A DNA stretch of 64,000 nucleotides from Macrococcoides goetzii (GTDB lineage Bacteria; Bacillota; Bacilli; Staphylococcales; Staphylococcaceae), in assembly GCF_002742385.2 (NCBI RefSeq), contig NZ_MJBI02000001.1, positions 310,001 through 374,000 on the forward strand, read 5' to 3'. Below, piece after piece: positions 10,619 to 21,024 of this stretch; within the stretch, counting starts at the first letter, position 1, and every line of letters starts with the position of its first letter. The position numbers and the translations under genes were made by a program. Below the pieces are notes generated by a model, which was not told the DNA's origin, did not search any database, and saw nothing but the letters and a program-made list of their open reading frames with translations.

Positions 10619-11186
10619 TTGGAAATTGTTTTTTAATTAAAGTATCTAATTCCACCCAGGTTTTTATTCTTGTAACGCCAGCTGGTAATTCACTTTGATT
10701 ATAAGGTGTATCAAATAAATACACTGGAATGTTTAATGCGTTATGAATTTCAATAGCATTATCAAGTTTATCCTCAAAAAATGCATCAACTTTCAGACGT
10801 CTTGCTGTTTCTATCTTTTCATGCGAACCTGTAAGTTCAATGTGATGATAGGGAACATTGTGTGTTTTGAACCAGTCGATTGTTAATTCGTGTAAGTATG
10901 AATGTCTGGCACTAATAAAGATCAATTGATAATAATTGGCCCAATTCGATAAGACCTGATCTGCATCATTATGAACAGGAGAATATTTATATATTTCATG
11001 TTCATAATCTTTAAACCACTGATAAATTTCTGATTCCGGAATGTTCAGTACATTTGATAAATCATATTCGGTAATATCTTCATATTTAAAATCCTTATTA
11101 AATGATCTTTGAAGATAAGGTACTAATGCAGTAGGGCATGTTACTGTACCATCAATATCTATGCCCATACGAAACTTTTTATTCAT
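10596..11186 (-). CDS. 5' nucleotidase, deoxy (Pyrimidine), cytosolic type C family (YqfW-like HAD protein)
   Basis: HAD-superfamily phosphatase of the NT5C type, 196 residues. Catalytic motif I is DIDGTVT at residues 9-15; motif II is FISARHS near 93; the acidic motif FFEDKLDNA is near 135. Probably a nucleotide phosphatase, but substrate is unknown. It overlaps the 3' end of ispG by eight bases, so it is translationally coupled to it. Confidence 0.85.
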   Translation of the reverse strand: MNKKFRMGIDIDGTVTCPTALVPYLQRSFNKDFKYEDITEYDLSNVLNIPESEIYQWFKDYEHEIYKYSPVHNDADQVLSNWANYYQLIFISARHSYLHELTIDWFKTHNVPYHHIELTGSHEKIETARRLKVDAFFEDKLDNAIEIHNALNIPVYLFDTPYNQSELPAGVTRIKTWVELDTLIKKQFPIKNGEDS

Positions 11187-12303
11187 TTACTGCCTGCTCT
11201 TGATTTAATTTTTCTTCAGCTTGCTTTTTAAAGTATTCCTCAGCTAATTTATCAATTTCAATCTTCAATTCTTCTACCATTGTTTCTTCGGGTACTTTTC
11301 TGACTGTTTTACCTTTCATAAATAATAAGCCTTCACCACGCGCACCTGCAATACCAATATCTGCTTCACGTGCTTCGCCCGGACCATTTACTGCGCAGCC
11401 TAGCACAGCAACTTTTAACGGAGCTTTAATCGTTGAAATGTATTCTTCTACTTCATTTGCGATAGAGATGAGATCAATTTCGATACGGCCACAAGTAGGA
11501 CAAGAAATTAAAGTTGCTGCATTACTTGCTAAACCAAATGATTTCAACAGTTCTCTAGCTACTTTAACTTCTTCAACAGGATCCGCTGATAAAGAGATAC
11601 GTAACGTATTTCCGATGCCTAAACTCATGATTGCACCAAGACCTGCTGCAGATTTAACAGTACCTGCAAATAATGTACCACTTTCAGTAATACCTAAATG
11701 TAATGGATAATCAAAGGCTTGTGCAGCTTTTGTATAGGCCTCTATTGCTAAGTTAACGTCACTTGCTTTCATTGATACGATGATATCATGAAAATCCAGG
11801 TCTTCTAATATTTTTATATGATGTAATGCACTTTCAACCATACCATCTGCAGTTGGATAACCATATTTTTTAATGATATGTTTTTCAAGTGATCCGGCGT
11901 TAACTCCGATTCGGATTGGTATTCCTTTTGCTTTACATGCTTTTACAACTTCCTCTACCTTTTCACGACGGCCGATATTACCTGGATTGATACGGATTTT
12001 ATCAGCGCCACCTTCGATAGCTAGTAAAGCTAATTTATAATCAAAATGAATGTCCACAACAAGTGGGATATTAATTTGTTTTTTAATTTCTGCAATTGCC
12101 AGTGCATCTTCTTCTTTTGGACAAGCTACACGTACAATTTGACAACCTGCTTCTTCAAGACGCTTAATTTCTGCAACAGTCGCTTCAACGTCATGCGTTT
12201 TCGTTGTCGTCATACTTTGAATGATAAGCTCATCACTTCCACCAATTGTAAGATCCCCAACCTTCACTGGACGTGTATTTCTTCTATGTGTGATTTCAGG
12301 CAT
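11179..12303 (-). CDS. ispG: 4-hydroxy-3-methylbut-2-en-1-yl diphosphate synthase IspG (flavodoxin-type)
   Basis: Penultimate MEP-pathway enzyme, 374 residues. The N-terminal TIM barrel runs to about residue 260. Iron-sulfur cysteines are visible in SCPTCGR near 268-274, and in the [10 protein letters not shown] motif near 302. A C-terminal lysine/glutamate-rich tail is disordered-looking. It is first of a two-gene minus-strand unit with the HAD nucleotidase. SD AAAGGAG precedes ATG 12303. Confidence 0.97.
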   Translation of the reverse strand: MPEITHRRNTRPVKVGDLTIGGSDELIIQSMTTTKTHDVEATVAEIKRLEEAGCQIVRVACPKEEDALAIAEIKKQINIPLVVDIHFDYKLALLAIEGGADKIRINPGNIGRREKVEEVVKACKAKGIPIRIGVNAGSLEKHIIKKYGYPTADGMVESALHHIKILEDLDFHDIIVSMKASDVNLAIEAYTKAAQAFDYPLHLGITESGTLFAGTVKSAAGLGAIMSLGIGNTLRISLSADPVEEVKVARELLKSFGLASNAATLISCPTCGRIEIDLISIANEVEEYISTIKAPLKVAVLGCAVNGPGEAREADIGIAGARGEGLLFMKGKTVRKVPEETMVEELKIEIDKLAEEYFKKQAEEKLNQEQAVNE

Positions 12304-12404
12304 TTATAAAACTCCTTTAATTTTAAGTATGAATAATGTCATAACATATTTATTATATAGAATATTAACATTAAATTGTATTGTTTTGTTTTAAGATTCA
12401 AACT

Positions 12405-13124
12405 TTACTTTTTACGAGGTAAATAATGTACAGTCGCTAAAATGAGGACTGTTAGTACTGTCCATGAGCTTATAATGAATACCGCATTGTATTTTATATT
12501 CAATAACCCTAAAAATAAAATAATCGAAGGTAGTGTTAATAAAAATGTTGTTATTTTAAGCCAGTTCATAAATCGAGATTTTCTTTTGAATAACACTGAG
12601 ATAACATGAGCAACTGTACTGATAAAAATAATTTTTATGACAGTAGTGATAAATTGAATGAAAATCAGGAAACCGATAATGATTGACAGATAAAAGTAAC
12701 TAGAAGCAGTATATGTTTTTAAAAAAGTGATAAAAGTCGTTTTGTCATGAAACATCGGCAAATTTAAATAAGACAAGAAAGTTGATTCATCTACCTGTAT
12801 CCCGTATTTCTGAAACGACATGACATGATTTTCAGGTGATTGTTTTTTATTTGAAAATAAAATTTTATAAGGTGGGACATCAATTATTTGTTCTTCCTTC
12901 AAGACAAGCACATTATCTTTAATTTTAAAGTCAGGTATCTCATGCTGTTTATTTTCTACCATCTGATTTGCAACATTAATGGCATTGTAATAATGAATAC
13001 TATTTGGAATAGAGAAAAGAATTGCAATGATTAATATATGTAAAAAAATATATCTGAGCTTTACTGTTCTGAAAAAAGGGTATTGTTTAGGCTTCATTAA
13101 CCTTTTCAGGTGCTTAAAATACAA
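12405..13124 (-). CDS. DUF1189 family membrane protein (YqgB-like)
   Basis: 239 residues with an N-terminal membrane helix (about 27-45), an extracytoplasmic domain with the KIKDNVLVL and PPYKILFSN segments, and three to four C-terminal helices. This is the DUF1189 layout; function is unknown to me. The neighbour of sodA in B. subtilis is also a DUF1189 gene (yqgB), which supports the assignment. AGGAGG lies nine bases before ATG 13124. It is divergent from sodA. Confidence 0.8.
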   Translation of the reverse strand: MYFKHLKRLMKPKQYPFFRTVKLRYIFLHILIIAILFSIPNSIHYYNAINVANQMVENKQHEIPDFKIKDNVLVLKEEQIIDVPPYKILFSNKKQSPENHVMSFQKYGIQVDESTFLSYLNLPMFHDKTTFITFLKTYTASSYFYLSIIIGFLIFIQFITTVIKIIFISTVAHVISVLFKRKSRFMNWLKITTFLLTLPSIILFLGLLNIKYNAVFIISSWTVLTVLILATVHYLPRKK

Positions 13125-13216
13125 ATTATTTCCTCCTTGAATGTTTTAGATGTATGGAGATAAGACAACACTTTTATTCTATCAAAAATAATCATTTTGA
13201 TATATAAGCAAAGTAG

Positions 13217-13245
13217 TTGAGAACGCTATCTTAAGTTGATATGAT
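13217..13245 (+). promoter_or_regulatory. SigA promoter of sodA
   Basis: TTGAGA (13217-13222) and TATGAT (13240-13245) with an ideal 17-base spacer, followed by a short leader and the SD AAGGAGG. Confidence 0.75.
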
Positions 13246-13281
13246 AAATATGTACTTAAAACTTAAGGAGGATGATTAATT

Positions 13282-13881
13282 ATGGCTTTTGAATTACCAC
13301 AATTACCATATGCATATGATGCATTAGAACCACACATCGATAAAGAAACTATGGAGATTCACCATACGAAACACCATAACACTTACGTTACTAACTTGAA
13401 TGCTGCAGTAGAAGGAACAGAATTTGCGGATCTTTCTATCGAAGATTTAATGAAAAAAATTAACGAAGTACCTGCTGATAAGAAAACAGCTGTTGTAAAT
13501 AATGGTGGTGGACACTATAATCACTCATTATTCTGGACTTTACTTGCACCAGGTAAAGAAGCTACAGGTGAAGTAGTTGATGCAATCAACGCTAAATTTG
13601 GTTCTTTAGATGCTTTTAAAGAAGAATTCGCTAAAGCTGCAACAACACGTTTTGGTTCTGGTTGGGCTTGGTTAGTAGTAAACAATGGAGAATTAGAAGT
13701 AGTTTCTACACCAAACCAAGAGAATCCTTTAATGGAAGGTAAAACACCGATTTTAGGTTTAGATGTTTGGGAACATGCTTATTACTTAAACTATCAAAAT
13801 AAACGTCCAGACTATATTGCAGCATTCTGGAATGTAGTAAACTGGGAAAAAGTAAACGAATTATATTTAGCTGCTAAATAG
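13282..13881 (+). CDS. sodA: superoxide dismutase [Mn/Fe] SodA
   Basis: Cytoplasmic superoxide dismutase, 199 residues, full length. Metal ligands H27, H81, D161 and H165 (DVWEHAYY) are all present. Gln-type/Mn-type features are suggested by [13 protein letters not shown], but strict Mn versus Fe use cannot be read from the sequence. Strong own promoter and strong terminator indicate a single-gene transcript. Confidence 0.97.
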   Translation: MAFELPQLPYAYDALEPHIDKETMEIHHTKHHNTYVTNLNAAVEGTEFADLSIEDLMKKINEVPADKKTAVVNNGGGHYNHSLFWTLLAPGKEATGEVVDAINAKFGSLDAFKEEFAKAATTRFGSGWAWLVVNNGELEVVSTPNQENPLMEGKTPILGLDVWEHAYYLNYQNKRPDYIAAFWNVVNWEKVNELYLAAK

Positions 13882-13907
13882 TAGTAAATCATAATTCGTT
13901 ATAATGG

Positions 13908-13937
13908 AGAGACATTTCATCTGAAATGTCTCTTTAT
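13908..13937 (+). terminator. terminator of sodA
   Basis: Near-perfect hairpin AGAGACATTTCA / TGAAATGTCTCT with a two-base loop and a T-rich tail. Confidence 0.85.
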
Positions 13938-14022
13938 TTTTCTTTTTATATCAAAAATATAGAAAATATGTGTTAATTCATATATTATTAAAAGATAAAT
14001 GGTTAGTGATGGGGGATTTCCT

Positions 14023-16161
14023 TTGAAACGTGTTAAACAAGAATCAAATGAACTTAAACAAAAGCGACTGATGAACCGTCGAATCAGCGTTATTTTTATG
14101 GCAATTGTTTCATTATTAATCATCCTTGTTCTTAGATTAGGATACCTTCAGATTGTTAAAGGTGAAACGTATAAAAAAGCAGTGGATAATAATGAAAATA
14201 TAGAAGTAAATGAATCAGTTCCAAGAGGCAGAATTTATGATCGCAATGGTAAACTGTTGGTTGATAATACTTCAAAGAAAGCGATTACATACACACGTGA
14301 CCGTATGACAAGTCGCAGTGAAATGCTTGATACTGCAAAGAAATTACATAAATTGATGTCTATGCCTACAGATGCATTGACTTTAAGAGATAAGCAGGAT
14401 TTCTTTATATTGACGCATAAAGATGAAGTGGATCAGTTGATGAAGAAAGAATTACAATTATTTGATACCGGTGAAATTTCTCAGGATGAATATAATGAAG
14501 CGGTTTATAGAAAGTTAACAGAAGAGAAATTGAAATCAATGTCACAAGATGAATTAGAAATAGCAGCAATTTTTCGCGAAATGAGCAGTGGTAGTCAGTT
14601 AAGTCCTCAAATTATTAGAAACGATAATGTATCAGAAAAAGAATATGCATTAGTTTCTCAGAATTTAAGTGAATTGCCTGGTGTGAATACTACGATGGAC
14701 TGGGACAGAAAATATCTTTATGGTAAGACGTTACGTACAATGTTTGGAAATGTTTCATCAAAAGAAGAGGGATTACCTAAAGAATTAGTAGACTATTATT
14801 TATCTAAAGGATATTCGCGTAATGATAGAGTAGGACAAAGTTATCTCGAATTTCAATATGAAAATGTGTTACGAGGTAAAAAGAAAAAGATGCGTTATTT
14901 AACAGATAAATCAGGGAAAATCATCAATTCAGAAGTGATTTCTGAAGGATCAAGAGGAAATGATCTGGTTTTATCTATTGATATAGATCTACAACTTCAA
15001 GTTGAAAAATTAGTAGATAAGCATATTCAACTTTTACGCTCTATGAATGCCAAATCGATGGATAAAGTTTTAGTAGTCGTACAGGATCCTAATAATGGAG
15101 ATATTCTTGCATTAGCTGGAAGGCAAATTGATAAGAATGGTAAGATATCAGACTATCATTATGGGACATTTACATCTCAATATGCAGTTGGGTCTACGGT
15201 AAAAGGTGCAACATTACTTACTGGATATAGTAATAATGCGATAAATGTTGGAGAGGATATGATTGACCAACCTTTAGTATTTAAAGGTGGCGTAGAAAAA
15301 CGTTCATATTTTAATCCAACAGGCAAAATAGAAATCAATGATAAAGAAGCATTAATGCACTCGTCAAACGTATATATGTTTAAGACGGCATTAAAGATGG
15401 CGGGTTTAAATTATTCTAACAATATGTCGTTACCTGCTGATATAACAGAAGTAGGATTAAAACTAAGAAAAGGCTTAAATCAATTTGGATTAGGTGTTAA
15501 AACTGGTATTGATTTACCAAATGAAGTAACAGGTCAAACAGGTACGCTGAAGAATAATCCGGGTAATTATCTGGACTTAGCGATCGGACAATATGATACA
15601 TATACTCCTTTACAACTTTCGCAGTATGTTTCAACAATTGCTAATGATGGTTATCGTATACAGCCACACCTAGTTAAAGAAGTTCGTGCAGCTTCAAAGA
15701 CAGATAAAATAGGACCAATTAAAGAAAGTATTAAAGGAAAAGTATTGAATCGAATAAATAATTCACAAGAAGAAATTGATCAGGTGAAAGATGGGTTCGA
15801 TATGGCCTTTAATAACGAACTAGGTACAGGCTATAAAAGTTTTGCTAATACGATAGTAAAAAGTGCTGGGAAAACCGGAACAGCTGAAGTTTTCCAGGAT
15901 GGTAAATCTCGTGTTAATTCAACGTATATCGGCTATGCTCCTATGGACAAACCGAGTATGAGTTTCGCTATCATCTATACAAATCAACCTGTTCCACCAC
16001 CTTGGTTACCTGGAGGAGATTTGGGAAGAGATATAATAAATGAATATTTTAAAGACAAAACGGGTAAGAGAACTAAATTGATAGAAACAGGTACTTCTGG
16101 TGTACAAAGTGCAATATCAAATGGTGCAGAGCAAAGTAATATTGAGGCAGTAAATCCATAA
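14023..16161 (+). CDS. pbpA: class B penicillin-binding protein (PbpA / staphylococcal PBP3 type)
   Basis: Peptidoglycan DD-transpeptidase anchored outside the membrane, 712 residues. One membrane helix near residues 22-43, a dimerisation/pedestal domain, then the transpeptidase domain with active serine S391 in STVK, SSN at 447-449 and KTGT at 617-620. No PASTA domains. TTG 14023 is chosen because GGGGGA lies seven bases before it; ATG 13999 has no ribosome site. Position between sodA and pst matches B. subtilis pbpA. Confidence 0.93.
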   Translation: MKRVKQESNELKQKRLMNRRISVIFMAIVSLLIILVLRLGYLQIVKGETYKKAVDNNENIEVNESVPRGRIYDRNGKLLVDNTSKKAITYTRDRMTSRSEMLDTAKKLHKLMSMPTDALTLRDKQDFFILTHKDEVDQLMKKELQLFDTGEISQDEYNEAVYRKLTEEKLKSMSQDELEIAAIFREMSSGSQLSPQIIRNDNVSEKEYALVSQNLSELPGVNTTMDWDRKYLYGKTLRTMFGNVSSKEEGLPKELVDYYLSKGYSRNDRVGQSYLEFQYENVLRGKKKKMRYLTDKSGKIINSEVISEGSRGNDLVLSIDIDLQLQVEKLVDKHIQLLRSMNAKSMDKVLVVVQDPNNGDILALAGRQIDKNGKISDYHYGTFTSQYAVGSTVKGATLLTGYSNNAINVGEDMIDQPLVFKGGVEKRSYFNPTGKIEINDKEALMHSSNVYMFKTALKMAGLNYSNNMSLPADITEVGLKLRKGLNQFGLGVKTGIDLPNEVTGQTGTLKNNPGNYLDLAIGQYDTYTPLQLSQYVSTIANDGYRIQPHLVKEVRAASKTDKIGPIKESIKGKVLNRINNSQEEIDQVKDGFDMAFNNELGTGYKSFANTIVKSAGKTGTAEVFQDGKSRVNSTYIGYAPMDKPSMSFAIIYTNQPVPPPWLPGGDLGRDIINEYFKDKTGKRTKLIETGTSGVQSAISNGAEQSNIEAVNP

Positions 16162-16197
16162 ATTAAATTGGTTTAAATGAATAAGATTTCTTGAGTA

Positions 16198-16229
16198 AAA
16201 GGCAATGCGATTATGCATTGTCTTTTTTC
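16198..16229 (+). terminator. terminator of pbpA
   Basis: Hairpin AAGGCAATGC / GCATTGTCTT with a six-base loop and T tail, immediately before the PhoP repeats. Confidence 0.8.
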
Positions 16230-16283
16230 TTTACATAAAATTTACATTACATTCATCTTGAATTAACAATCTTACACTATAGT
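16230..16283 (+). promoter_or_regulatory. PhoP-type (Pho box) direct repeats and -10 of the pst operon
   Basis: TTTACA at 16230, TTTACA at 16241, the degenerate TTCATC at 16252 and TTAACA at 16263 recur with an exact 11-base period, the hallmark of PhoP-phosphate binding sites (TTAACA-like repeats) in Bacilli. A -10-like TATAGT lies at 16278-16283 without a good -35, as expected for an activated promoter. Confidence 0.75.
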
Positions 16284-16341
16284 AAGTAGTGTAATAAACA
16301 AATACAAATTATTCGTCTATTCAATTAGGAGGACTTTCAAA

Positions 16342-17313
16342 ATGAAAAAATGGCAATTAGTAGGTTCAACAACTGTTTTAGGTACTGCATTATTATTAGG
16401 TGCTTGTGGTGGAGCAGCTGACAAGAAAGAAAATAATGCTTCTGAAGATAAAGGTGCTAGTACTGATACAGCTGCTAAAGATATTGAAGGTAAAGTAGCT
16501 GGAGACGGTTCATCGACTGTTGCACCAGTAACTGAAAAAATTAATGAAGAATTCAATGCTGAATATCCTAATGTTGAGGTTGCTATAGGAACATCAGGTA
16601 CTGGTGGTGGTTTTGAGAAATTCATCGCTGGAGAAACTGACTTCTCTAACGCATCTCGTGATATTAAAGATGAAGAGAAAAAAGCTTTAGAAGATAAAAA
16701 AATTGAATATACTGAATTTAAAATCGCTTCAGATGGATTAACTGTTGCTGTAAATAAAGATAATGATTTTGTAGATTACTTAACATTTGAAGAGTTAGCT
16801 AAGATTTACTCTGGAAAAGCTAAAACTTGGAAAGATGTTCGTGCTGACTTCCCAGCTGAAGAAATTAAAGCATTCTCTCCTGACCAATCACATGGTACTT
16901 ATGACTTCTTTAGTGAAGAAGTATTAGATGAAGGTGAAATTAAAGCTGAGAAAAATGCTGATACTAACGTAATCGTTAAATCAGTACAAGATAATAAAAC
17001 TAGTATCGGTTTCTTCGGATATAATTTCTATCAAGAAAACAAAGATAACTTAAAAGCTGTTAAAATTCAAAAAGAAGGTAAAGGTGAGGGTGTAGAAGCG
17101 ACTGAAGAATCAGTTAAAGATGGTTCTTATCCATTAAGTCGTCCATTATTCATCTATGCTAAAAATGATTCTTTAAAAGAAAACAAGGCATTTAAAGAGT
17201 TTATGAAATTTGCTTTAGAAAAAGCAAAAGATGCTTCAACTGAATCTGGATATGTTGCATTAGAAGATGCAGAATATGAAAAATCTTTAAAAACATTAGA
17301 AGGTATTAAATAA
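16342..17313 (+). CDS. pstS: phosphate-binding lipoprotein PstS
   Basis: High-affinity phosphate-binding protein of the Pst importer, 323 residues. Lipoprotein signal with lipobox LGAC, C22. A Ser/Ala/Asp-rich linker precedes the binding domain, which shows the family motifs GDGSSTVAPV near 54 and GTSGTGGGFEKF near 81, and a later SHGTYDFF. First gene of pstSCAB-phoU, induced by phosphate starvation judging from the Pho box. Confidence 0.95.
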   Translation: MKKWQLVGSTTVLGTALLLGACGGAADKKENNASEDKGASTDTAAKDIEGKVAGDGSSTVAPVTEKINEEFNAEYPNVEVAIGTSGTGGGFEKFIAGETDFSNASRDIKDEEKKALEDKKIEYTEFKIASDGLTVAVNKDNDFVDYLTFEELAKIYSGKAKTWKDVRADFPAEEIKAFSPDQSHGTYDFFSEEVLDEGEIKAEKNADTNVIVKSVQDNKTSIGFFGYNFYQENKDNLKAVKIQKEGKGEGVEATEESVKDGSYPLSRPLFIYAKNDSLKENKAFKEFMKFALEKAKDASTESGYVALEDAEYEKSLKTLEGIK

Positions 17314-17349
17314 TTATTAACTTAATAATTATTCAAATATGAAATTTTT

Positions 17350-17381
17350 CTAAGGGACGAAATTTTTCGTCCCTTTTAAAA
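17350..17381 (+). terminator. attenuating hairpin between pstS and pstC
   Basis: AAGGGACGAAA / TTTCGTCCCTT hairpin with T run, 40 bases after the pstS stop and just before the pstC ribosome site. A partial terminator here would give pstS an excess over the membrane components. Confidence 0.75.
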
Positions 17382-17397
17382 TGAAGGAGTCTAAACT

Positions 17398-18330
17398 ATG
17401 GAAAATAAAATTTCTGTACAAGATTTAATTGCTCAAAACAAGAGTAAAGGATCTTCGAAAAACATCATTGAAAAGATGATTCCAACAATTTTAGCTGTCA
17501 TTGCTTCAATTTCAATTTTAACGACAATTGGAATCCTGATTACATTATTAACTGAAACAATTACGTTCTTTACCCGTGTTTCATTTGCAGACTTTTTCCT
17601 TGAAAAAGAATGGAATGCGTTTGGCCAAAATCCGAAATTTGGTATTATCTCATTAATTTTAGGAACATTAAAAGTAACATTTATCGCTACAATATTTGCA
17701 GTCCCTGTTGGTTTAGGTGCAGCATTATATTTAAGTGAATATGCAAGTGACCGTGCGAGAAGAATTATTAAACCTATTTTAGAAATCTTAGCGGGGATTC
17801 CAACAATCGTTTATGGATTCTTTGCATTAACATTTGTAACGCCGTTATTACGTTCAGTATGGCCAGACTTAGGAAGTTTTAATGCAATCAGTCCTGGTTT
17901 AGTAATTGGTATTATGATTGTACCGATGATTGCTTCATTATCTGAAGATGCGATGAGTGCAGTACCTCAAGCAATTCGTGAAGGAGCTTTAGGTTTAGGA
18001 TCGACGAAATTAGAAACTGCTATTAAAGTAGTTTTCCCTGCAGCATTATCTGGGATTTTAGCTTCTATCGTATTAGCGGTATCACGTGCAATCGGAGAAA
18101 CAATGATCGTATCACTTGCTGCTGGTAGTTCACCAGAATTCTCTTTAGATTTCACAAACTCATTACAAACGATGACAGCATTTATCGTTCAGGTTGCGAC
18201 TGGTGATGCTACTTACGGATCTGATATCTACTACAGTATCTATGCAGTAGGATTTACATTATTCGTATTTACATTAATTATGAACTTCATTTCACAATGG
18301 GTTACAAAACGATTCAGAGAGGAGTATTAA
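17398..18330 (+). CDS. pstC: phosphate ABC transporter permease PstC
   Basis: Integral membrane subunit, 310 residues, six predicted helices. The BPD_transp_1 EAA loop is visible as EGALGLGSTKLETAIKVVFP near residue 198. The first helix is near 30-55. It has a good ribosome site (AAGGAG) after the attenuator. It partners PstA and PstB, and ends one base before pstA starts. Confidence 0.95.
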   Translation: MENKISVQDLIAQNKSKGSSKNIIEKMIPTILAVIASISILTTIGILITLLTETITFFTRVSFADFFLEKEWNAFGQNPKFGIISLILGTLKVTFIATIFAVPVGLGAALYLSEYASDRARRIIKPILEILAGIPTIVYGFFALTFVTPLLRSVWPDLGSFNAISPGLVIGIMIVPMIASLSEDAMSAVPQAIREGALGLGSTKLETAIKVVFPAALSGILASIVLAVSRAIGETMIVSLAAGSSPEFSLDFTNSLQTMTAFIVQVATGDATYGSDIYYSIYAVGFTLFVFTLIMNFISQWVTKRFREEY

Positions 18331-18331
18331 T

Positions 18332-19225
18332 ATGGAATTAATTAGTCATGAAACAGTTGAAAAGAAACTCTCTGGCAGACTGTCAAAAAATAAAATTGTT
18401 AAATTTCTTTTCTTCTTATGTACAATGATTGGTTTAGTTGTACTGGCAATTTTATTATTTGATATTATTCGTAAAGGGGCAGGATATTTAACGCCTCAGT
18501 TCTTTACAAACTTCTCATCTACAACACCAGAAAAAGCAGGTATTAAAGGTGCTTTAATCGGAACATTATGGCTAATGATGACAATTGCACCTATTGCCGT
18601 AACTTTAGGTGTGGCAACAGCTATTTACATGGAAGAATATGCAAAAGATAATGCATTTACTAGATTTATTAAAGTTAATATCGCTAACTTAGCATCTGTA
18701 CCATCAGTTGTATTTGGCTTATTAGGATTAACGTTATTTGTACGTGGTGCTGGTATTGAATCACTTTCACTTGGAAAGTCGGTTTTAGCAGCAGCACTTA
18801 CAATGTCATTAATGATTTTACCGGTTATTATCGTTTCTAGTCAGGAAGCGATTAGAGCAGTACCTAATGCAATTCGTGAAGCTTCATTAGGATTAGGTGG
18901 AACGAAATGGCAGACGATTACAAATGTTGTATTACCAGCTTCTATTCCTGGTATTTTAACGGGTACAATTTTAGCTTTATCTCGTGCCATTGGTGAGACT
19001 GCACCATTAGTAGTAATCGGTATTCCAACTATCTTCATGAAAACACCTGATAGTATTATGGACAGATTCCAGGCTTTACCAATGCAAATCTTTACATGGG
19101 CTAAATTGCCGAAAGCTGAATTCCAGTTTGTATCTTCAGCTGCGATTATCGTGCTATTAATCATGTTAATTGCCATGAACTCAATTGCTATTTTTATCCG
19201 TAATAAATATCAGAAAAAATTCTAG
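18332..19225 (+). CDS. pstA: phosphate ABC transporter permease PstA
   Basis: Second membrane subunit, 297 residues, six helices with an EAA loop EASLGLGGTKWQTITNVVLP near residue 187. The conserved GETAPLVVIG follows near 222. Starts immediately after pstC with GAGGAG as ribosome site, so the two are coupled. Confidence 0.95.
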   Translation: MELISHETVEKKLSGRLSKNKIVKFLFFLCTMIGLVVLAILLFDIIRKGAGYLTPQFFTNFSSTTPEKAGIKGALIGTLWLMMTIAPIAVTLGVATAIYMEEYAKDNAFTRFIKVNIANLASVPSVVFGLLGLTLFVRGAGIESLSLGKSVLAAALTMSLMILPVIIVSSQEAIRAVPNAIREASLGLGGTKWQTITNVVLPASIPGILTGTILALSRAIGETAPLVVIGIPTIFMKTPDSIMDRFQALPMQIFTWAKLPKAEFQFVSSAAIIVLLIMLIAMNSIAIFIRNKYQKKF

Positions 19226-19250
19226 TTTTTAAATTGAGAGGGGTCTTATA

Positions 19251-20150
19251 ATGAATAACAACGTAAAAGTTTCAAATGATGTAAAGAATAATGAAAAAGT
19301 AATCGTTACAACTGAAACAGTAAATAATGCAGGTAGTGAAAATGTAAAAAAAGAACGCAATATCGTAACAGGACAAACACCAAATCCAACAAATCGTAAT
19401 ATTGTTTATCAAACAAAGAATTTAGATTTATGGTATGGTGATCATCATGCATTACAAAATATCAATTTAGATATTTTAGAAAATGAAGTTACAGCAATTA
19501 TCGGACCATCAGGTTGTGGTAAATCAACTTATATTAAAACTTTAAACCGCATGATCGAATTAATTCCAAGCGTAAGAACTTCAGGAGAAATTCTATACCG
19601 TGGAGATAATATCTTCGATAAAAGTTATAAAGTAGAACATTTAAGAACTAGAGTAGGTATGGTCTTCCAAAAGCCTAATCCATTCCCAAAATCTATTTAT
19701 GATAACATTACTTATGGGCCAAGAATCCATGGGATCACTGATAAAAAAATCTTAGATGAAATCGTTGAAAAATCACTTCGTGGTGCTGCGATTTGGGATG
19801 AAACAAAAGATAGATTAGATAAAAATGCATATGGCTTATCTGGTGGACAACAACAACGTATTTGTATTGCTCGTTGTTTAGCAATTGAACCAGATGTTAT
19901 TTTAATGGATGAGCCTACATCTGCATTAGATCCAATTTCAACTTTAAAAGTAGAAGAGTTAGTTCAGGAGATTAAAAATCAATATTCAATCATTATCGTT
20001 ACGCATAACATGCAACAAGCTGCTCGTATTTCAGACAAAACAGCATTCTTCTTAAATGGTTATGTAAACGAGTATGATACAACGGATAAAATCTTCTCTA
20101 ACCCAGCTGACGAACAAACAGAACGTTATATTTCAGGAAGGTTTGGTTGA
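19251..20150 (+). CDS. pstB: phosphate ABC transporter ATP-binding protein PstB
   Basis: ATPase of the Pst system, 299 residues. Walker [10 protein letters not shown] near residue 86, signature LSGGQQQR near 197, Walker B VILMDEP near 217, switch His VTHN near 250. It carries an unusual N-terminal extension of about 50 residues rich in Asn and Val before the core, also common in staphylococcal PstB. Only one pstB is present, unlike the pair in B. subtilis. Confidence 0.96.
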   Translation: MNNNVKVSNDVKNNEKVIVTTETVNNAGSENVKKERNIVTGQTPNPTNRNIVYQTKNLDLWYGDHHALQNINLDILENEVTAIIGPSGCGKSTYIKTLNRMIELIPSVRTSGEILYRGDNIFDKSYKVEHLRTRVGMVFQKPNPFPKSIYDNITYGPRIHGITDKKILDEIVEKSLRGAAIWDETKDRLDKNAYGLSGGQQQRICIARCLAIEPDVILMDEPTSALDPISTLKVEELVQEIKNQYSIIIVTHNMQQAARISDKTAFFLNGYVNEYDTTDKIFSNPADEQTERYISGRFG

Positions 20151-20151
20151 T

Positions 20152-20781
20152 ATGAGAGAAATATACGAAGAAAGTTTACAACATTTAGAAAAAAGTGTTT
20201 TAAAACTTGCCGATGAAGTTTATAGAGCTATCGAAAAAAGTATTAATGTATTAAGTGATGATGAAAAATCTGTTGCTAGAGAAATTATTGAACATGATCA
20301 GGTTATTAATGCTATCGAAAGTGATATAGACGACCAGATTATCAGTTTAATTACAAAACAACAACCCATTGCTACAGACTTAAGAATGATTTTATCTTCA
20401 AGTAAAATATCTTCAGAACTTGAAAGAATGGCAGATAATGCAGTAAATATAGCTAAGATTCGTAAAAGAGTAAAATTTGAAGATGAATATATTTTGATGC
20501 GTCTTAAAACAATGGGAAAACTTAGTATGTTAATGCTAGCTGATCTTAAAGAAGCACACAAAAATAATGATGTGAATTTAGTTAAAGAAATTATTGAGCG
20601 AGATAATGATATTGATGATTTATATAAAGAAATTATTAATAGTGCATATTTAATCGACAATGATCCATATATTTCTGGACAAGCACATTTAGCTGGTCGT
20701 TACCTTGAAAGAATTGGTGATCACATCACAAATATCGCTGAAAGTGTTTATTTCACGATAACTGGTGAAAGATTTAACTAA
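20152..20781 (+). CDS. phoU: phosphate signalling protein PhoU
   Basis: Negative regulator linking the Pst transporter to PhoR signalling, 209 residues, two tandem three-helix PhoU repeats. Metal-binding-type acidic motifs near residues 80-100 (SSELERMADNAVNIA) and in the second half (RYLERIGDHITNIAE near 183) are clear. ATG 20152 follows the pstB stop by one base, with GGAAGG as ribosome site. Last gene of the operon. Confidence 0.95.
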   Translation: MREIYEESLQHLEKSVLKLADEVYRAIEKSINVLSDDEKSVAREIIEHDQVINAIESDIDDQIISLITKQQPIATDLRMILSSSKISSELERMADNAVNIAKIRKRVKFEDEYILMRLKTMGKLSMLMLADLKEAHKNNDVNLVKEIIERDNDIDDLYKEIINSAYLIDNDPYISGQAHLAGRYLERIGDHITNIAESVYFTITGERFN

Positions 20782-20869
20782 TTCATAAATTAGTACTAGA
20801 TAATTCATGCGACACATGTTATTATAGAAAAGTCGTATGGATATTTAGAAACGTGAGGAGGGAACAACT

Positions 20870-21019
20870 ATGCGCGTTAATGTTACTTTAGCTTGTACTG
20901 AATGTGGTGAAAGAAACTACATCACTAAAAAAAATAAACGTAATAACCCAGAACGTATTGAAATGTCAAAATACTGTGCAAGAGACAATAAAAAAACTTT
21001 ACACAGAGAAACTAAATAA
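20870..21019 (+). CDS. rpmG: 50S ribosomal protein L33 (RpmG2 type)
   Basis: 49 residues beginning [17 protein letters not shown] and ending LHRETK, clearly L33. The zinc site is incomplete: C9, C12 and C36 are present, but the fourth ligand position is Asp39 (CARDN), as in the corresponding staphylococcal paralogue, so it is probably a variant that binds zinc weakly or not at all. AGGAGGG is placed six bases before ATG 20870. It is transcribed separately from phoU and ends at a strong terminator. Confidence 0.95.
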   Translation: MRVNVTLACTECGERNYITKKNKRNNPERIEMSKYCARDNKKTLHRETK

Positions 21020-21024
21020 TTTTT

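Noticed and set aside
12046-12309. Open frame on the plus strand opposite ispG
   Set aside because: Phe/Cys-rich nonsense protein inside a conserved gene on the other strand.
16317-16625. Long open frame on the minus strand opposite pstS
   Set aside because: Alanine/serine/proline-rich shadow of the pstS coding strand; no ribosome site.
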